Below are positions 25,349 to 34,135 of a stretch of DNA of 64,000 bases, in pieces. Position 1 is the first letter of the stretch, and every line of letters begins with the position of its first letter. This stretch comes from an uncultured Clostridia bacterium (GTDB lineage Bacteria > Bacillota > Clostridia > Oscillospirales > Acutalibacteraceae). The position numbers and the translations under genes are program-made. Below the pieces are notes generated by a model that was not told the DNA's origin, did no database searches, and saw only the letters and a program-made list of their open reading frames with translations. The DNA lies in NCBI GenBank assembly GCA_937884995.1, contig CAKZZL010000021.1, forward strand, positions 31,353 to 95,352. Reading direction: 5' to 3'.

Positions 25349-26650
25349 ATGCATAATTATTATCAGCCGGAGATAGAAACCGCGCCACGCGAAAAGATTA
25401 TTGAAATTCAAAATGAAAAGATTGTAAAACAGGTGCGCTATGTATATAACAACGTACCATATTACAAAAAGCTGATGGACAAACAGGGAGTCAGCCCTGA
25501 TGACATTAAAAGTATCGATGATATAAAGAAACTTCCTTTTCTTACAAAGGATGACTTAAGAGAAGCATATCCTTACGGACTTTTGGGAACAGATTTAAAA
25601 AACTGTGTCCGCATTCAGTCCACCTCCGGTACTACCGGAAGACGTGTTGTTGCTTTCTATACCCAGCATGATATTGATTTATGGGAAGAATGCTGCGCAC
25701 GTGCAATAGTAGCCGCAGGAGGCACAAACGAAGATGTATGCCAGATTTCCTACGGATACGGACTCTTTACGGGCGGTCCGGGACTTAACGGCGGTTCTCA
25801 TAAAGTCGGCTGTCTCACACTTCCGATGTCATCAGGAAATACAGACAGACAAATCCAATTTATGATGGATCTCAAAGCAACAATTCTTTGCTGTACCCCG
25901 TCCTATGCCGCATATATTGCTGAGTCTCTTGCTGAAAGAGGTTACAAGCCGGAAGACAACCACCTGAAGGCAGGTATATTCGGTGCTGAGCCATGGACAG
26001 AAGAAATGCGCAAGAGTATAGAGAAAAATCTCGGTATAAAGGCATATGATATTTACGGCCTTACTGAAACAAGCGGACCCGGGGTCTCATTCGAGTGTGA
26101 AGAGCAGTCAGGAATGCATATAAATGAAGACCATTTCTATGCTGAAATTATCAATCCTAATACCGGTGAAGTATTACCTGATGGGTCAAAGGGCGAACTT
26201 GTTTTCACTTCTCTTGATAAGCAGGGATTCCCACTCTTGAGATACAGAACGAGAGATATATGTATACTTACAAGGGAAAAATGTTCCTGCGGAAGAACAC
26301 ATGTTAAGATGTGCAAACCAATGGGCAGAAGCGATGATATGCTTATTATACGCGGTGTAAATGTATTCCCAAGCCAGATAGAAACAGTTCTTTTGAACGA
26401 CGGCTATGCTGCAAATTATCAAATCATTGTTGACAGAGTGAATAACACAGATACACTTGATGTAAATGTTGAGATAACACCTGAAATGCTTTCAGATACA
26501 ACAATGGGCATTTCAGAAAGAGAAGCGCAGCTTGTAAGCGACTTGAAGGCAATGCTTGGAATCAAAGCAAAGGTTCATATCGTAGAGCCTAAGACAATTG
26601 CAAGAAGTGAAGGCAAGGCAGTCAGAGTTATTGACAAGCGTAAAATCTGA
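25349..26650 (+). CDS. Phenylacetate-CoA ligase family protein (PaaK-like)
   Basis: This 433-residue adenylate-forming enzyme has the phosphate loop STSGTTGRRVV, the YGLTETSGPGVSFECEE motif and the C-terminal lid with RSDDMLIIRGVNVFPSQIE, all matching PaaK. It activates an aromatic acid to its CoA thioester; gut anaerobes also use members for indoleacetate or benzoate-type acids, so substrate is uncertain. AGGAGGAAAA precedes the start. It is paired with the ACT-domain gene 14 bases downstream, a conserved arrangement in anaerobes. Confidence 0.92.
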   Translation: MHNYYQPEIETAPREKIIEIQNEKIVKQVRYVYNNVPYYKKLMDKQGVSPDDIKSIDDIKKLPFLTKDDLREAYPYGLLGTDLKNCVRIQSTSGTTGRRVVAFYTQHDIDLWEECCARAIVAAGGTNEDVCQISYGYGLFTGGPGLNGGSHKVGCLTLPMSSGNTDRQIQFMMDLKATILCCTPSYAAYIAESLAERGYKPEDNHLKAGIFGAEPWTEEMRKSIEKNLGIKAYDIYGLTETSGPGVSFECEEQSGMHINEDHFYAEIINPNTGEVLPDGSKGELVFTSLDKQGFPLLRYRTRDICILTREKCSCGRTHVKMCKPMGRSDDMLIIRGVNVFPSQIETVLLNDGYAANYQIIVDRVNNTDTLDVNVEITPEMLSDTTMGISEREAQLVSDLKAMLGIKAKVHIVEPKTIARSEGKAVRVIDKRKI

Positions 26651-26664
26651 AAGGAGTAATCAAG

Positions 26665-27102
26665 ATGTTTGTAACACAATTATCAATATTTGTTGAAAAT
26701 CGTTTTGGCAGAATAGCCCAGCTCACCAGGCTTCTGGCAGATAACGGCATTGATATGAGAACCATTTCAATTGCTGACACAAAGGAGTTTGGTATAGTAA
26801 GGATAATAGCAGATGATCCGGATAAGGCTGCACAGGTATTGACAGATAACGGCTGGATTTTCCAGAAGACTCCTGTTATTGCAGTTGTTATTCCGGATGT
26901 CCCCGGCGGAATGGCAGATGTACTTGATGCTCTTACAGAAAAAGAAATCGGTGTTGAGTATATATATGCCGTAATCGCCAAGAAAGCAGAAACTGCGTGC
27001 ATGGTTTTCAGAGTTAAGGAAAAATATAACGAAGATGCATTAGCAGTCCTGAATGAAAAAGGATACAAGATGCTGTCGCAGGATGAAGTTAATAAGATAT
27101 GA
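26665..27102 (+). CDS. Tandem ACT-domain protein
   Basis: This 145-residue protein consists of two ACT modules (residues 1-70 with FVENRFGRIAQLTRLLADNG, and 72-140 with IPDVPGGMADVLDALTEKE). ACT domains bind amino acids or similar small ligands. The gene is directly behind the paaK-like gene and followed by a terminator, so it probably senses or regulates that pathway. No catalytic domain is attached. Confidence 0.88.
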   Translation: MFVTQLSIFVENRFGRIAQLTRLLADNGIDMRTISIADTKEFGIVRIIADDPDKAAQVLTDNGWIFQKTPVIAVVIPDVPGGMADVLDALTEKEIGVEYIYAVIAKKAETACMVFRVKEKYNEDALAVLNEKGYKMLSQDEVNKI

Positions 27103-27109
27103 AGCAAGA

Positions 27110-27138
27110 ACGGGGCCGATAAACAAGGTCCCGTTTTT
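27110..27138 (+). terminator. Terminator of the paaK-ACT transcript
   Basis: ACGGGGCC and GGTCCCGT pair with one mismatch around a 9-base loop, followed by TTTTTT. Confidence 0.85.
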
Positions 27139-27145
27139 TCCTTTA

Positions 27146-27174
27146 TTGACACTTTTTCCCATTTTAGATAAGAT
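27146..27174 (+). promoter_or_regulatory. Promoter of the cysteine-synthase paralogue
   Basis: TTGACA (27146-27151), a 17-base spacer and TAAGAT (27169-27174), about 30 bases from the start codon. Confidence 0.78.
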
Positions 27175-27205
27175 TAATATATACTAAAAATAAAGGAAAG
27201 TGCTT

Positions 27206-28138
27206 ATGATTTGCAATACGATTTTGGATGCCATAGGTCATACACCTATGATAAGGCTTAACAGAATTGTCCCCGAGGACTCTGCTCAGATTTTGGTAAA
27301 ATATGAAGGGGTTAATATAGGCGGCTCTATAAAAACCAGAACTGCATATAATATGCTTAAGAGAGCAAAAGAAAAAGGACAAATAAATGAAGATTCCGTC
27401 ATAGTTGAGCCTACCAGCGGAAACCAGGGAATAGGAATAGCTTTGGTAGGTGCCGTTATGGGATATAAGGTAAAAATAATAATGCCGGATTCTGTATCGG
27501 AAGAAAGAAGAAAGATTATTAAAAATTATGGCGCGGAACTCGTCCTTGTACATGATGACGGTGATATAGGAAAATGTATGTCGGAATGCATAGAGCTTGC
27601 CGAAAAAATGAGAAAAGAGGACAAAAAAGTATATGTCCCGTCTCAGTTTGACAATCCTGACAATCCCAAAGCTCATATATACTATACAGCAACAGAGATT
27701 CTGGAACAGGCTAATTGTGATATAGATGGTTTTTGCAGCGGGGTAGGAACCGGCGGCACCATAAGCGGTGTAGGCGAGGTCCTCAGGCGTCAGAATCCCG
27801 CAATTACAATCTGGGCAGTTGAGCCTGCAAATGCAGCTATTTTAAGTGGTGGAGCGATAGGTACTCACCTTCAGATGGGTATAGGTGATGGCCTTATACC
27901 TGAAAATCTCAATACCAAAATATATGACAATATCTGTGTCATATCCGACAAGGAAGCCATTGAAACCGCCCAAAGACTTGCTTGTGAAGAAGGAATCCTG
28001 TGCGGCATTTCAAGCGGAACAAATGTTGCAGCTGCCGTAAAAATGGCAAAAAGACTTGGTAAAGGAAAGACTGTTGTTACTATTCTTCCCGACACCGGAG
28101 AGCGATATTTCAGCACTGCCCTCTTTGACCAAAAATAA
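27206..28138 (+). CDS. Cysteine-synthase-like PLP enzyme, divergent paralogue
   Basis: This 310-residue fold type II PLP protein has the lysine loop NIGGSIKTRTA (Schiff-base Lys retained) but Ile and Thr replace the Pro and Asp of NPxxSxKDR. The substrate loop reads PTSGNQG instead of TSGNTG. The cofactor phosphate loop GTGGTISG and the C-terminal Ser site GISSGTN are intact. The second copy at 53370-54302 has the standard motifs, so this one may use a different substrate or nucleophile. The start is ATG 27206 with AAAGGAAAG upstream; a GTG two codons earlier lies in the binding site. It is monocistronic. Confidence 0.8.
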   Translation: MICNTILDAIGHTPMIRLNRIVPEDSAQILVKYEGVNIGGSIKTRTAYNMLKRAKEKGQINEDSVIVEPTSGNQGIGIALVGAVMGYKVKIIMPDSVSEERRKIIKNYGAELVLVHDDGDIGKCMSECIELAEKMRKEDKKVYVPSQFDNPDNPKAHIYYTATEILEQANCDIDGFCSGVGTGGTISGVGEVLRRQNPAITIWAVEPANAAILSGGAIGTHLQMGIGDGLIPENLNTKIYDNICVISDKEAIETAQRLACEEGILCGISSGTNVAAAVKMAKRLGKGKTVVTILPDTGERYFSTALFDQK

Positions 28139-28212
28139 GAATGAGAATTTGACATTTAGTCAAAAAATCAAAAGATTTCATATATAGAATAATCAAAGGC
28201 TTTCATTAAAGT

Positions 28213-28266
28213 AAAAAAGGACTGTGAAGAATAGTAGAAGAATCCACTAATATTCACAGTCCTTTT
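28213..28266. terminator. Bidirectional terminator between cysteine-synthase paralogue and tRNA-Leu
   Basis: AAAAGGACTGTGAA and TTCACAGTCCTTTT form a 14-bp stem with a 25-base loop and A/T-rich flanks. It can end both the plus-strand gene and the minus-strand tRNA. Confidence 0.8.
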
Positions 28267-28269
28267 CCT

Positions 28270-28356
28270 TGGTGCTGGTGACCGGACTTGAACCGGTACA
28301 GTATTGCTACCGAGGGATTTTAAGTCCCTTGCGTCTGCCAATTTCGCCACACCAGC
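28270..28356 (-). tRNA. tRNA-Leu (anticodon TAA)
   Basis: This class II tRNA of 87 bases has a GCTGGTG/CACCAGC acceptor stem, anticodon loop CTTAAAA, a variable arm, T-arm GGTTCAAGTCC and an encoded CCA end. It reads UUA/UUG codons. Confidence 0.97.
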
Positions 28357-28512
28357 ATCTAAAACATTATAAATCAAAGGCTTAGAAAAGTCAATATCAA
28401 AATGGGCTATTGAAAGTTCCGGCTGAAATCTAATGCAATGCCGTATTTTATTGACAAAACTATACTCTTTTGATAGAATAATTGAGCATTTCAGACTTCT
28501 ATATATGACTAT

Positions 28513-28602
28513 GGAGAGTTGTCCGAGTGGTCGAAGGTGCAGCACTCGAAATGCTGTGTTCCGTCAAAGGAACCTAGGGTTCGAATCCCTAACTCTCCGC
28601 CA
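28513..28602 (+). tRNA. tRNA-Ser (anticodon CGA)
   Basis: This class II tRNA of 90 bases has a GGAGAGT/ACTCTCC acceptor stem, G discriminator, anticodon loop CTCGAAA, a variable arm, T-arm GGTTCGAATCC and an encoded CCA end. It reads UCG. Confidence 0.97.
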
Positions 28603-28633
28603 AATTTGTATCAGAAGTATGATACAAGCCACG

Positions 28634-28656
28634 GCCCCTTGATCTCAAGGGGTTTC
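28634..28656 (+). terminator. Terminator of tRNA-Ser
   Basis: CCCCTTGA-TCT-CAAGGGG followed by TTTCTTGCTTTT. Confidence 0.75.
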
Positions 28657-28665
28657 TTGCTTTTC

Positions 28666-28723
28666 AGGGCGAAAATCAAAGGCGATTTTCATCCGTTTTT
28701 GGGTGATTTTCGCCTCTTTTTTT
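28666..28723 (+). terminator. Second terminator hairpin after tRNA-Ser
   Basis: GGCGAAAATCA and TGATTTTCGCC pair across a 25-base loop, followed by TCTTTTTTT. The tRNA is thus followed by two terminators in tandem. Confidence 0.75.
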
Positions 28724-28794
28724 GTCTCCGGATGAAAACACAAAATCATTTTACACGTAGTGCAAATCATGGATAAATGAGATGTTAATAATAT

Positions 28795-28831
28795 AAAAAA
28801 CCTTGGAAGAGAACATTTTCTCAACCAAGGC
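28795..28831 (-). terminator. Terminator of der
   Basis: On the minus strand CCTTGG, AGAAAA and their partners (TTCTCT, CCAAGG) form an interrupted hairpin followed by a T-run. Confidence 0.8.
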
Positions 28832-28883
28832 AAGCTATGATTAAATTGTAGTTAAGTAATTTTTTGGTACCTCAATGGTATGT

Positions 28884-30215
28884 TTATTTTTTCTTGTTTT
28901 TATCACGTTCTCTTATAACATATTGTGTCGGGGTTCCCTCAAGGCCGAAGACCTCTCTTATCCTGTTATCAATATATCGCTGATAGCTATAATGAAAAAG
29001 ATCTTTATTGTTAACAAAACAAACAAATGTCGGTGGTCTGGTCGAAGCCTGGGTCATATAATAGATTTTAAGTCTCTTTCCCTTGTCTGTCGGAGGCTGA
29101 ACACGTGCCGTGGCATCGGCTAAAACATCATTTAGTTTTCCTGTGGAAATTCGCATAGCATTTTGGCTGTCCACGAATTTTATAAGTTCAAAAAGCCTCT
29201 CAAGTCTTTGACCGGTTTTAGCTGAAATAAAGATAATGGGGGCATAACTCATAAATGAAAAATCATTCATAAGTTTTTTCCTGAATGTATCCATTGTTTT
29301 GCCGTCTTTTTCAACCAGATCCCATTTATTAACTGCAATAATAGAAGCTTTGCCTAGTTCATGAGCAATTCCGGCAACTTTGGAGTCCTGTTCCGTAAAA
29401 CCTTCAGTTGCATCTATCATAATTACACAAACATTAGCTCTTTCAACAGCCATACGCGCACGTATAACAGAGTATTTCTCAATTGCATCATCGATTTTAC
29501 TTTTTCTGCGCAATCCTGCAGTATCTATAAAGACAAATTTACCATGTTCATTATCTACTAAAGTATCGGTTGCATCTCTTGTTGTTCCTGCTATGGATGA
29601 AACAATAACTCTTTCCTCACCGACTATCTTATTGACAAGCGAAGATTTTCCCGCATTTGGTTTGCCTATTACCGCTACCTTAATAAGGTCATCATCTTCC
29701 TCTTCACTATCAGAATCCGGGAAGTATGATACAACTTTATCAAGTAAATCGCCGGTTCCGTGTCCATGAACTGCAGAAACCTGAATAGGATCTCCCAGTC
29801 CCAAATTATAGAATTCATAAAATTCACTTGGTGGCTCCCCTATTGTATCTGCTTTATTGACACACAAAATTATAGGCTTACCACTTTTTTGCAATATAGC
29901 AGCTACATCTGAATCAGTTGCAACAACACCTGAACGTATATCCGTTACAAGTATTATTACATCTGCGCTGTCTATGGCAAGCTGAGCCTGTCTTCTCATC
30001 TGAGATAGAATAATGTTATCCGAATATGGTTCTATACCGCCTGTATCTATAAGCAGCATTTCATGACCGAGCCATTCACAATCTCCATAGATTCTGTCTC
30101 TGGTAACTCCGGGAGTATCATCAACTATAGACAGTCTTTGACCTATTAACTTGTTAAAAAGAGTACTTTTGCCGACATTAGGTCTTCCGACAATTGCAAC
30201 AACAGGTTTTGACAT
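28884..30215 (-). CDS. der: Ribosome biogenesis GTPase Der (EngA)
   Basis: This 443-residue protein has two tandem GTPase domains. The first has P-loop GRPNVGKST, DTGG and NKAD; the second has GKPNAGKSS, DTAG and NKWD. A KH-like C-terminal domain follows (TRPPTFVCFVNNKDLFHYSY). Der takes part in assembly of the 50S subunit. The start codon directly abuts the stop of the upstream DUF512 gene, so the two are translationally coupled. Confidence 0.98.
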   Translation of the reverse strand: MSKPVVAIVGRPNVGKSTLFNKLIGQRLSIVDDTPGVTRDRIYGDCEWLGHEMLLIDTGGIEPYSDNIILSQMRRQAQLAIDSADVIILVTDIRSGVVATDSDVAAILQKSGKPIILCVNKADTIGEPPSEFYEFYNLGLGDPIQVSAVHGHGTGDLLDKVVSYFPDSDSEEEDDDLIKVAVIGKPNAGKSSLVNKIVGEERVIVSSIAGTTRDATDTLVDNEHGKFVFIDTAGLRRKSKIDDAIEKYSVIRARMAVERANVCVIMIDATEGFTEQDSKVAGIAHELGKASIIAVNKWDLVEKDGKTMDTFRKKLMNDFSFMSYAPIIFISAKTGQRLERLFELIKFVDSQNAMRISTGKLNDVLADATARVQPPTDKGKRLKIYYMTQASTRPPTFVCFVNNKDLFHYSYQRYIDNRIREVFGLEGTPTQYVIRERDKNKKK

Positions 30216-31529
30216 TTATTTCACCCCCAATAGCGTTTTTAAGAAATCGCTGCCGTTTTGTAAAGACAGAGATATTTTAACATTCAACTTTTCTTCAATT
30301 TCTTCTATAGTAACATCATCAAGAAGTTTATTCTTATTTTCCGTTAAATTTGTATAATCGCTTATTAAAGTGTTTGATAATACAAGCCTTTCTCCCAAAC
30401 TTTTATCCTTTAACTGATCTATAATATCGTTCCCTGTCAAAAGGCCTGTGACAGTTATTGTTTCCCCAAAGAAATGATTGGCTATAGGATATACTCTTAT
30501 CTTTGTTATATATTTTTCTTCTGCTTTTGCACACAATTCCTTTATTACGGGATATATATCGGTACCACATGCAACGGAAAGCTTAGAGTATTGCGCTATT
30601 TCATTGTTATCTTCAAGTTCATCAATAAATTCATTAGAAAAAGATCTCACCATTCCTACTCCGTTTTCAATTTGCGGATAGTCATCATAATAATCCTCTT
30701 TAGGTATTTCTCTTCCTGCTTTAATAAAGAACTCATCCGCAGGATAGACAAGACCTGTGCCGTATTTTTCTCTGAATTTTAAGGAATACTCATTGATTAT
30801 GTCAATAACATGGCCTGCTGATTCACTGTCATAAGCCTTAAGTGGGCATAAACCATCCCTGAATTTTGTGAGTCCTACTGGAACTGCAGCTATGCTGCAA
30901 ACTGCCGGGAACATTTCTGAAAGCTTCTCAATTGAATATTTCAGTTCATCTCCGTCATTGATGCCCGGGCATAAAACAAGCTGGGTGTTCATTTTAATTC
31001 CCGCATCAGCAAATCTGCGCATGATATCCAGGGATTTCCCTGCATTCTTGTTCTTCATCATTTGAACACGAAGTTCAGGATTCATGGTATGAACCGATAT
31101 ATTTATCGGGCTTATATGCATATCAATGATTCTTTCTATTTCATGCTCGCTGATATTTGTAAGAGTAATATAGTTACCGAAAAGGAACGAGAGTCTGGAA
31201 TCATCATCCTTAAAATACAGACTTTGCCTAAGGCCTTTCGGAAGTTGATCCACAAAGCAAAAGATGCATTTATTAAGGCAGCCTTTTTGTTCGTCCATAA
31301 GATATGACTCAAATTCCAGGCCGCAGTTATCTTTGCTTGCTGTGATTGTTTTTTTCTGGCCGTTTGCCTTCTTAAAAGTCATTTCACTTTTATTTTCGGA
31401 AACATAAAAATCATAATCAAGGATGTCCATTATCTCATTTCCATCAACAGAAAGCAAAAGGTCTCCGGGACGTATACCGCAAATATGTGCTTTTGAAAGC
31501 TTTGCAACTTTTTTAATTTTAACTGCCAT
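30216..31529 (-). CDS. DUF512/PDZ-like radical-SAM-type iron-sulfur protein
   Basis: This 437-residue protein begins with a short PDZ-like domain (ICGIRPGDLLLSVDG). A cysteine cluster follows in KGCLNKCIFCFVDQLPKGLR (CxxxCxxC), then a radical-SAM-like barrel and a DUF512 C-terminal part. The family is widespread in Clostridia and cyanobacteria; its reaction is unknown. The start was set at ATG 31529 with GGGGAGG upstream, since the GTG at 31541 lies within that site. It is coupled to der, a conserved neighbourhood in Clostridia. Confidence 0.85.
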   Translation of the reverse strand: MAVKIKKVAKLSKAHICGIRPGDLLLSVDGNEIMDILDYDFYVSENKSEMTFKKANGQKKTITASKDNCGLEFESYLMDEQKGCLNKCIFCFVDQLPKGLRQSLYFKDDDSRLSFLFGNYITLTNISEHEIERIIDMHISPINISVHTMNPELRVQMMKNKNAGKSLDIMRRFADAGIKMNTQLVLCPGINDGDELKYSIEKLSEMFPAVCSIAAVPVGLTKFRDGLCPLKAYDSESAGHVIDIINEYSLKFREKYGTGLVYPADEFFIKAGREIPKEDYYDDYPQIENGVGMVRSFSNEFIDELEDNNEIAQYSKLSVACGTDIYPVIKELCAKAEEKYITKIRVYPIANHFFGETITVTGLLTGNDIIDQLKDKSLGERLVLSNTLISDYTNLTENKNKLLDDVTIEEIEEKLNVKISLSLQNGSDFLKTLLGVK

Positions 31530-31557
31530 TTTGTGATACACCTCCCCTATACGACTA

Positions 31558-31588
31558 AAAGGCGGAAAAGATAACCCTCTCCGCCTTT
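31558..31588 (-). terminator. Terminator after rpmF
   Basis: AAAGGCGGA and TCCGCCTTT pair around GAGGGTTATCTTT-type loop sequence; the tail is TTAG, only moderately T-rich, so some read-through into the DUF512-der genes is likely. Confidence 0.6.
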
Positions 31589-31608
31589 CTCTTAATTAGA
31601 AAGATTCA

Positions 31609-31794
31609 TTAAGCCTCTTCAGTAGCAATAACCTGACGACCCTTATATTGTCCGCAATTGCCACAAACTCTATGAGGTCTCTTGTATTCACCGCAATTTG
31701 GGCACTTAACAAGCTCTGGAGCTGTCATTTTCCAAACGTTTGAACGTCTCTTATCTCTTCTTGCTTTTGATACTCTTCTCTTTGGTACTGCCAT
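31609..31794 (-). CDS. rpmF: 50S ribosomal protein L32
   Basis: This 61-residue protein begins MAVPKRRVSKARRDKRRS and carries two CxxC zinc pairs (CPNCG and CGNCG). The start ATG 31794 has AAGGAGGTG upstream; the longer frame is not supported. It follows yceD, the usual arrangement. Confidence 0.97.
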   Translation of the reverse strand: MAVPKRRVSKARRDKRRSNVWKMTAPELVKCPNCGEYKRPHRVCGNCGQYKGRQVIATEEA

Positions 31795-31826
31795 TTTGCG
31801 CACCTCCTTATATCTACAAATCTAAT

Positions 31827-32318
31827 TTATTCATCCAGTAATTGTAATAACGCGGATAAACGCGGGTCAACGTCTTTTTTACAATCACATAAACCCTCAT
31901 TTAAGTTTTTTCCGCACTTTACACATATACCTTTACAATCGTCTTTACAAAGGAATGTATATGGTAATGAAAGAACTATGTCCTCGCATATCAATGCATC
32001 AAGGTCAAGCTGCATATTTTCAACCAGCAAGAACATATCATTGTCATCATCGTTAAGCTCATTAACAAGCTGATGTTCAATATCAATTTCGAACTTTCTG
32101 GAAAAGTTTTCTGCGCATCTGCTGCAGACAATCTCAGCAGTAAAAGAAGCTTTTCCTTTAAGGTTTACAAGCCCTGCTGTGTTGCTTATTTCTCCTGAAA
32201 ATTCAATTGCTGTTGCTGAAATGAAATCATCCGATATGAGTAGTTCAGGCATAAATGAATACTCATATTCCTTATGGTTTCCTTCAAGATTAAAAAACTG
32301 TTCTAACTGTATAACCAT
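31827..32318 (-). CDS. YceD family (DUF177) protein
   Basis: This 163-residue protein pairs with rpmF, as in most bacteria. Members are linked to 23S rRNA accumulation. Cys pairs are visible in the middle (VCSRCAENF) and near the C-terminus (CKGICVKCGKNL). It is served by a consensus promoter at 32344-32372. Confidence 0.92.
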   Translation of the reverse strand: MVIQLEQFFNLEGNHKEYEYSFMPELLISDDFISATAIEFSGEISNTAGLVNLKGKASFTAEIVCSRCAENFSRKFEIDIEHQLVNELNDDDNDMFLLVENMQLDLDALICEDIVLSLPYTFLCKDDCKGICVKCGKNLNEGLCDCKKDVDPRLSALLQLLDE

Positions 32319-32343
32319 AATTCGCTCCTTGCGACGCTAAAAT

Positions 32344-32372
32344 ATTATATATTTATATTTTTATTTTGTCAA
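32344..32372 (-). promoter_or_regulatory. Promoter of yceD-rpmF
   Basis: On the minus strand TTGACA (32367-32372), 17 bases, TATAAT (32344-32349): a perfect consensus. Confidence 0.92.
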
Positions 32373-32381
32373 TAATTTAAG

Positions 32382-32407
32382 AAAAAAAGTCGACTAAAAA
32401 GTCGACT
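32382..32407 (-). terminator. Terminator of the restriction-modification operon
   Basis: Two copies of the palindrome AGTCGACT flank AAAA and can fold into an 8-bp hairpin. On the minus strand this is followed by seven Ts. It lies about 75 bases after the endonuclease stop and directly before the yceD promoter. Confidence 0.8.
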
Positions 32408-32483
32408 AAAACCGAAGCGAAAAATGAAAATTTAAGAAAAATGCGCAAAAAGGTTAAGTAGCTAATGCCATTTTTGTTATCTA

Positions 32484-33338
32484 TCAAGGTTTTGAGAACA
32501 ATGACAAAAGAATTCCATTTTCCATATCATTAATGTTATATAGAAGTTGCATATTGTCAAATGTTTCTTCTAGATTCCTTCTTGCTGATTTCCAGCCTAT
32601 GCTGCCATCTGTTATCCACATAAACTCTACACCATCAATACCTTGTGTTTCCTGAGCAATCATTTTATAACTTCTGGCTGTTTCATTGAGTTTTGAACCT
32701 TGTGAAGTATAAAAATTCGTTTCTATCAAGTAAATCGTTTTGTCTGTCTTAACCACAAAGTCCCATCTTTTAGTTGTGGTGCCTTCGGCTGATATTGCAG
32801 ATAAATCAACATTCCATTTCTTTTCAATATCTGTTAGATACATCTCCTTATAGTATTCGATTCCAGTCTCTTTAATATACCTCTCAACCAGGTTTTCCAT
32901 TTGGTGTCCGCCCCGGTTCTTTCTTCCGTTGCTATCAAGCCCGGTTTCTATACCCAGAACATAATCCACAAGATTATTGATTATATGATTTGAGAGCAGG
33001 TCTAAGAGTCCTGTTTTTTTCATAAACATCAAATATTGCTCTGCAGTATAGTTCATTTTGTTAAAGTTAAAAAGTAATGCGCCATCTTCATCTTGTGCAT
33101 AAATCTCAGTTTGACGAACTGCCAGCAGTGTTGGAATACACTTCAATATTTCCGGATATCGATTAAGTAAATCCTTAAAATCCTTTTCAATATTGCTTGA
33201 TCCAATCAGAGAGTTCATGATATTTAGTTCAATTCTAATACTTTCAACATTAGCATATACTTTATCAAAATCAACATAGTAATTGTAATCATTAATGCTT
33301 GGTCTCATCGTTCCAAGCAAGTCATTAAAATTTCTCAT
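32484..33338 (-). CDS. DpnII-type restriction endonuclease (GATC-specific)
   Basis: This 284-residue protein matches the DpnII/MboI endonuclease family: the N-terminus is RNFNDLLGTMRPSINDYNYY, the middle has LDSNGRKNRGGHQMENLVE, and the catalytic-like part is WDFVVKTDKTIYLIETNFY (D, then E-x-N in the PD-(D/E)xK-type fold). It should cut unmethylated GATC. It overlaps the end of the upstream methylase gene by 14 bases and has AAGGAGA upstream. Gene order is the same as pneumococcal dpnM-dpnA-dpnB. Confidence 0.94.
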   Translation of the reverse strand: MRNFNDLLGTMRPSINDYNYYVDFDKVYANVESIRIELNIMNSLIGSSNIEKDFKDLLNRYPEILKCIPTLLAVRQTEIYAQDEDGALLFNFNKMNYTAEQYLMFMKKTGLLDLLSNHIINNLVDYVLGIETGLDSNGRKNRGGHQMENLVERYIKETGIEYYKEMYLTDIEKKWNVDLSAISAEGTTTKRWDFVVKTDKTIYLIETNFYTSQGSKLNETARSYKMIAQETQGIDGVEFMWITDGSIGWKSARRNLEETFDNMQLLYNINDMENGILLSLFSKP

Positions 33339-34122
33339 ACTCAGTCTCCTTTTGCAGTCTTTTTACTGATATGTTAATGTACTCCTCTGCATTATCAATA
33401 CCAATATATTTTCTTCCCAGCCTTTTGGCTGCAACACCGGTTGTTGAACTTCCACAAAAAGGATCCAGAATAATATCGCCCGGATTCGTAGAGGACTCTA
33501 TAATTCTTTCAAGAATATATAATGGCTTTTGAGTAGGATGTTTCCCCTGCGCTTTCTCTTTCTGAGACGTAATCGAGCCTGTCCAAACATCTTTCATCTG
33601 CTTTCCACCATTTTGCTGTTTCATAAGTTGATAATTAAATGTATGCTTTGCTTTTTTGTCATTTTTTTGAGCCCATAATATTGTTTCTGTGCTATGAGTA
33701 AAGCATCTGCATGCTAGATTTGGCGGAGGATTTGTCTTTTGCCATGTTATGTTGTTTATAATCTTAAAACCTTCCTGTTCTAACGCCATACCAATACTGT
33801 AGATATTATGGAGAGTACCACTAATCCAGATTGTTCCATTTGGTGAAATAAGTTCTTTGCAGAGACGAATCCACCTTCTGTTGAAATTATGTTTTTCAGA
33901 CAATGATGAAGCTTTATCCCATTCTCCTTTATTAACAGATACTGTCTTACCGGCATGGCATGTTATCCCATCATTACTCAAAAAATATGGTGGATCTGCA
34001 AAAATCATATCTATTGATGAAGGTTGCAATTTTTTGAGGACTGAAAAAGTATTATCTAAGAAAAGCATCTCTGTCTCCGTACAATAATACGGAGAAATAC
34101 GACCTTTTATCAGTTCTCTCAT
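33325..34122 (-). CDS. DNA adenine methyltransferase, DpnA-like
   Basis: This 265-residue N6-adenine methylase has DPPY in MIFADPPYFLSN near the N-terminus and the SAM-binding DPFCGSSTTGVAAKRLGR near the C-terminus, the beta-class order. In pneumococcus DpnA methylates single-stranded GATC and protects incoming DNA in transformation. The start is ATG 34122, six bases after GAGGGTG; a GTG at 34131 lies in the binding site. It is the middle gene of the cassette. Confidence 0.92.
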   Translation of the reverse strand: MRELIKGRISPYYCTETEMLFLDNTFSVLKKLQPSSIDMIFADPPYFLSNDGITCHAGKTVSVNKGEWDKASSLSEKHNFNRRWIRLCKELISPNGTIWISGTLHNIYSIGMALEQEGFKIINNITWQKTNPPPNLACRCFTHSTETILWAQKNDKKAKHTFNYQLMKQQNGGKQMKDVWTGSITSQKEKAQGKHPTQKPLYILERIIESSTNPGDIILDPFCGSSTTGVAAKRLGRKYIGIDNAEEYINISVKRLQKETEYEKF

Positions 34123-34135
34123 AACTTTCACCCTC

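Noticed and set aside
32389..32407. Two tandem SalI-like palindromes as a recombination or attachment site
   Set aside because: Their fold plus the following T-run is fully explained as the terminator of the restriction-modification operon; no integrase is nearby.
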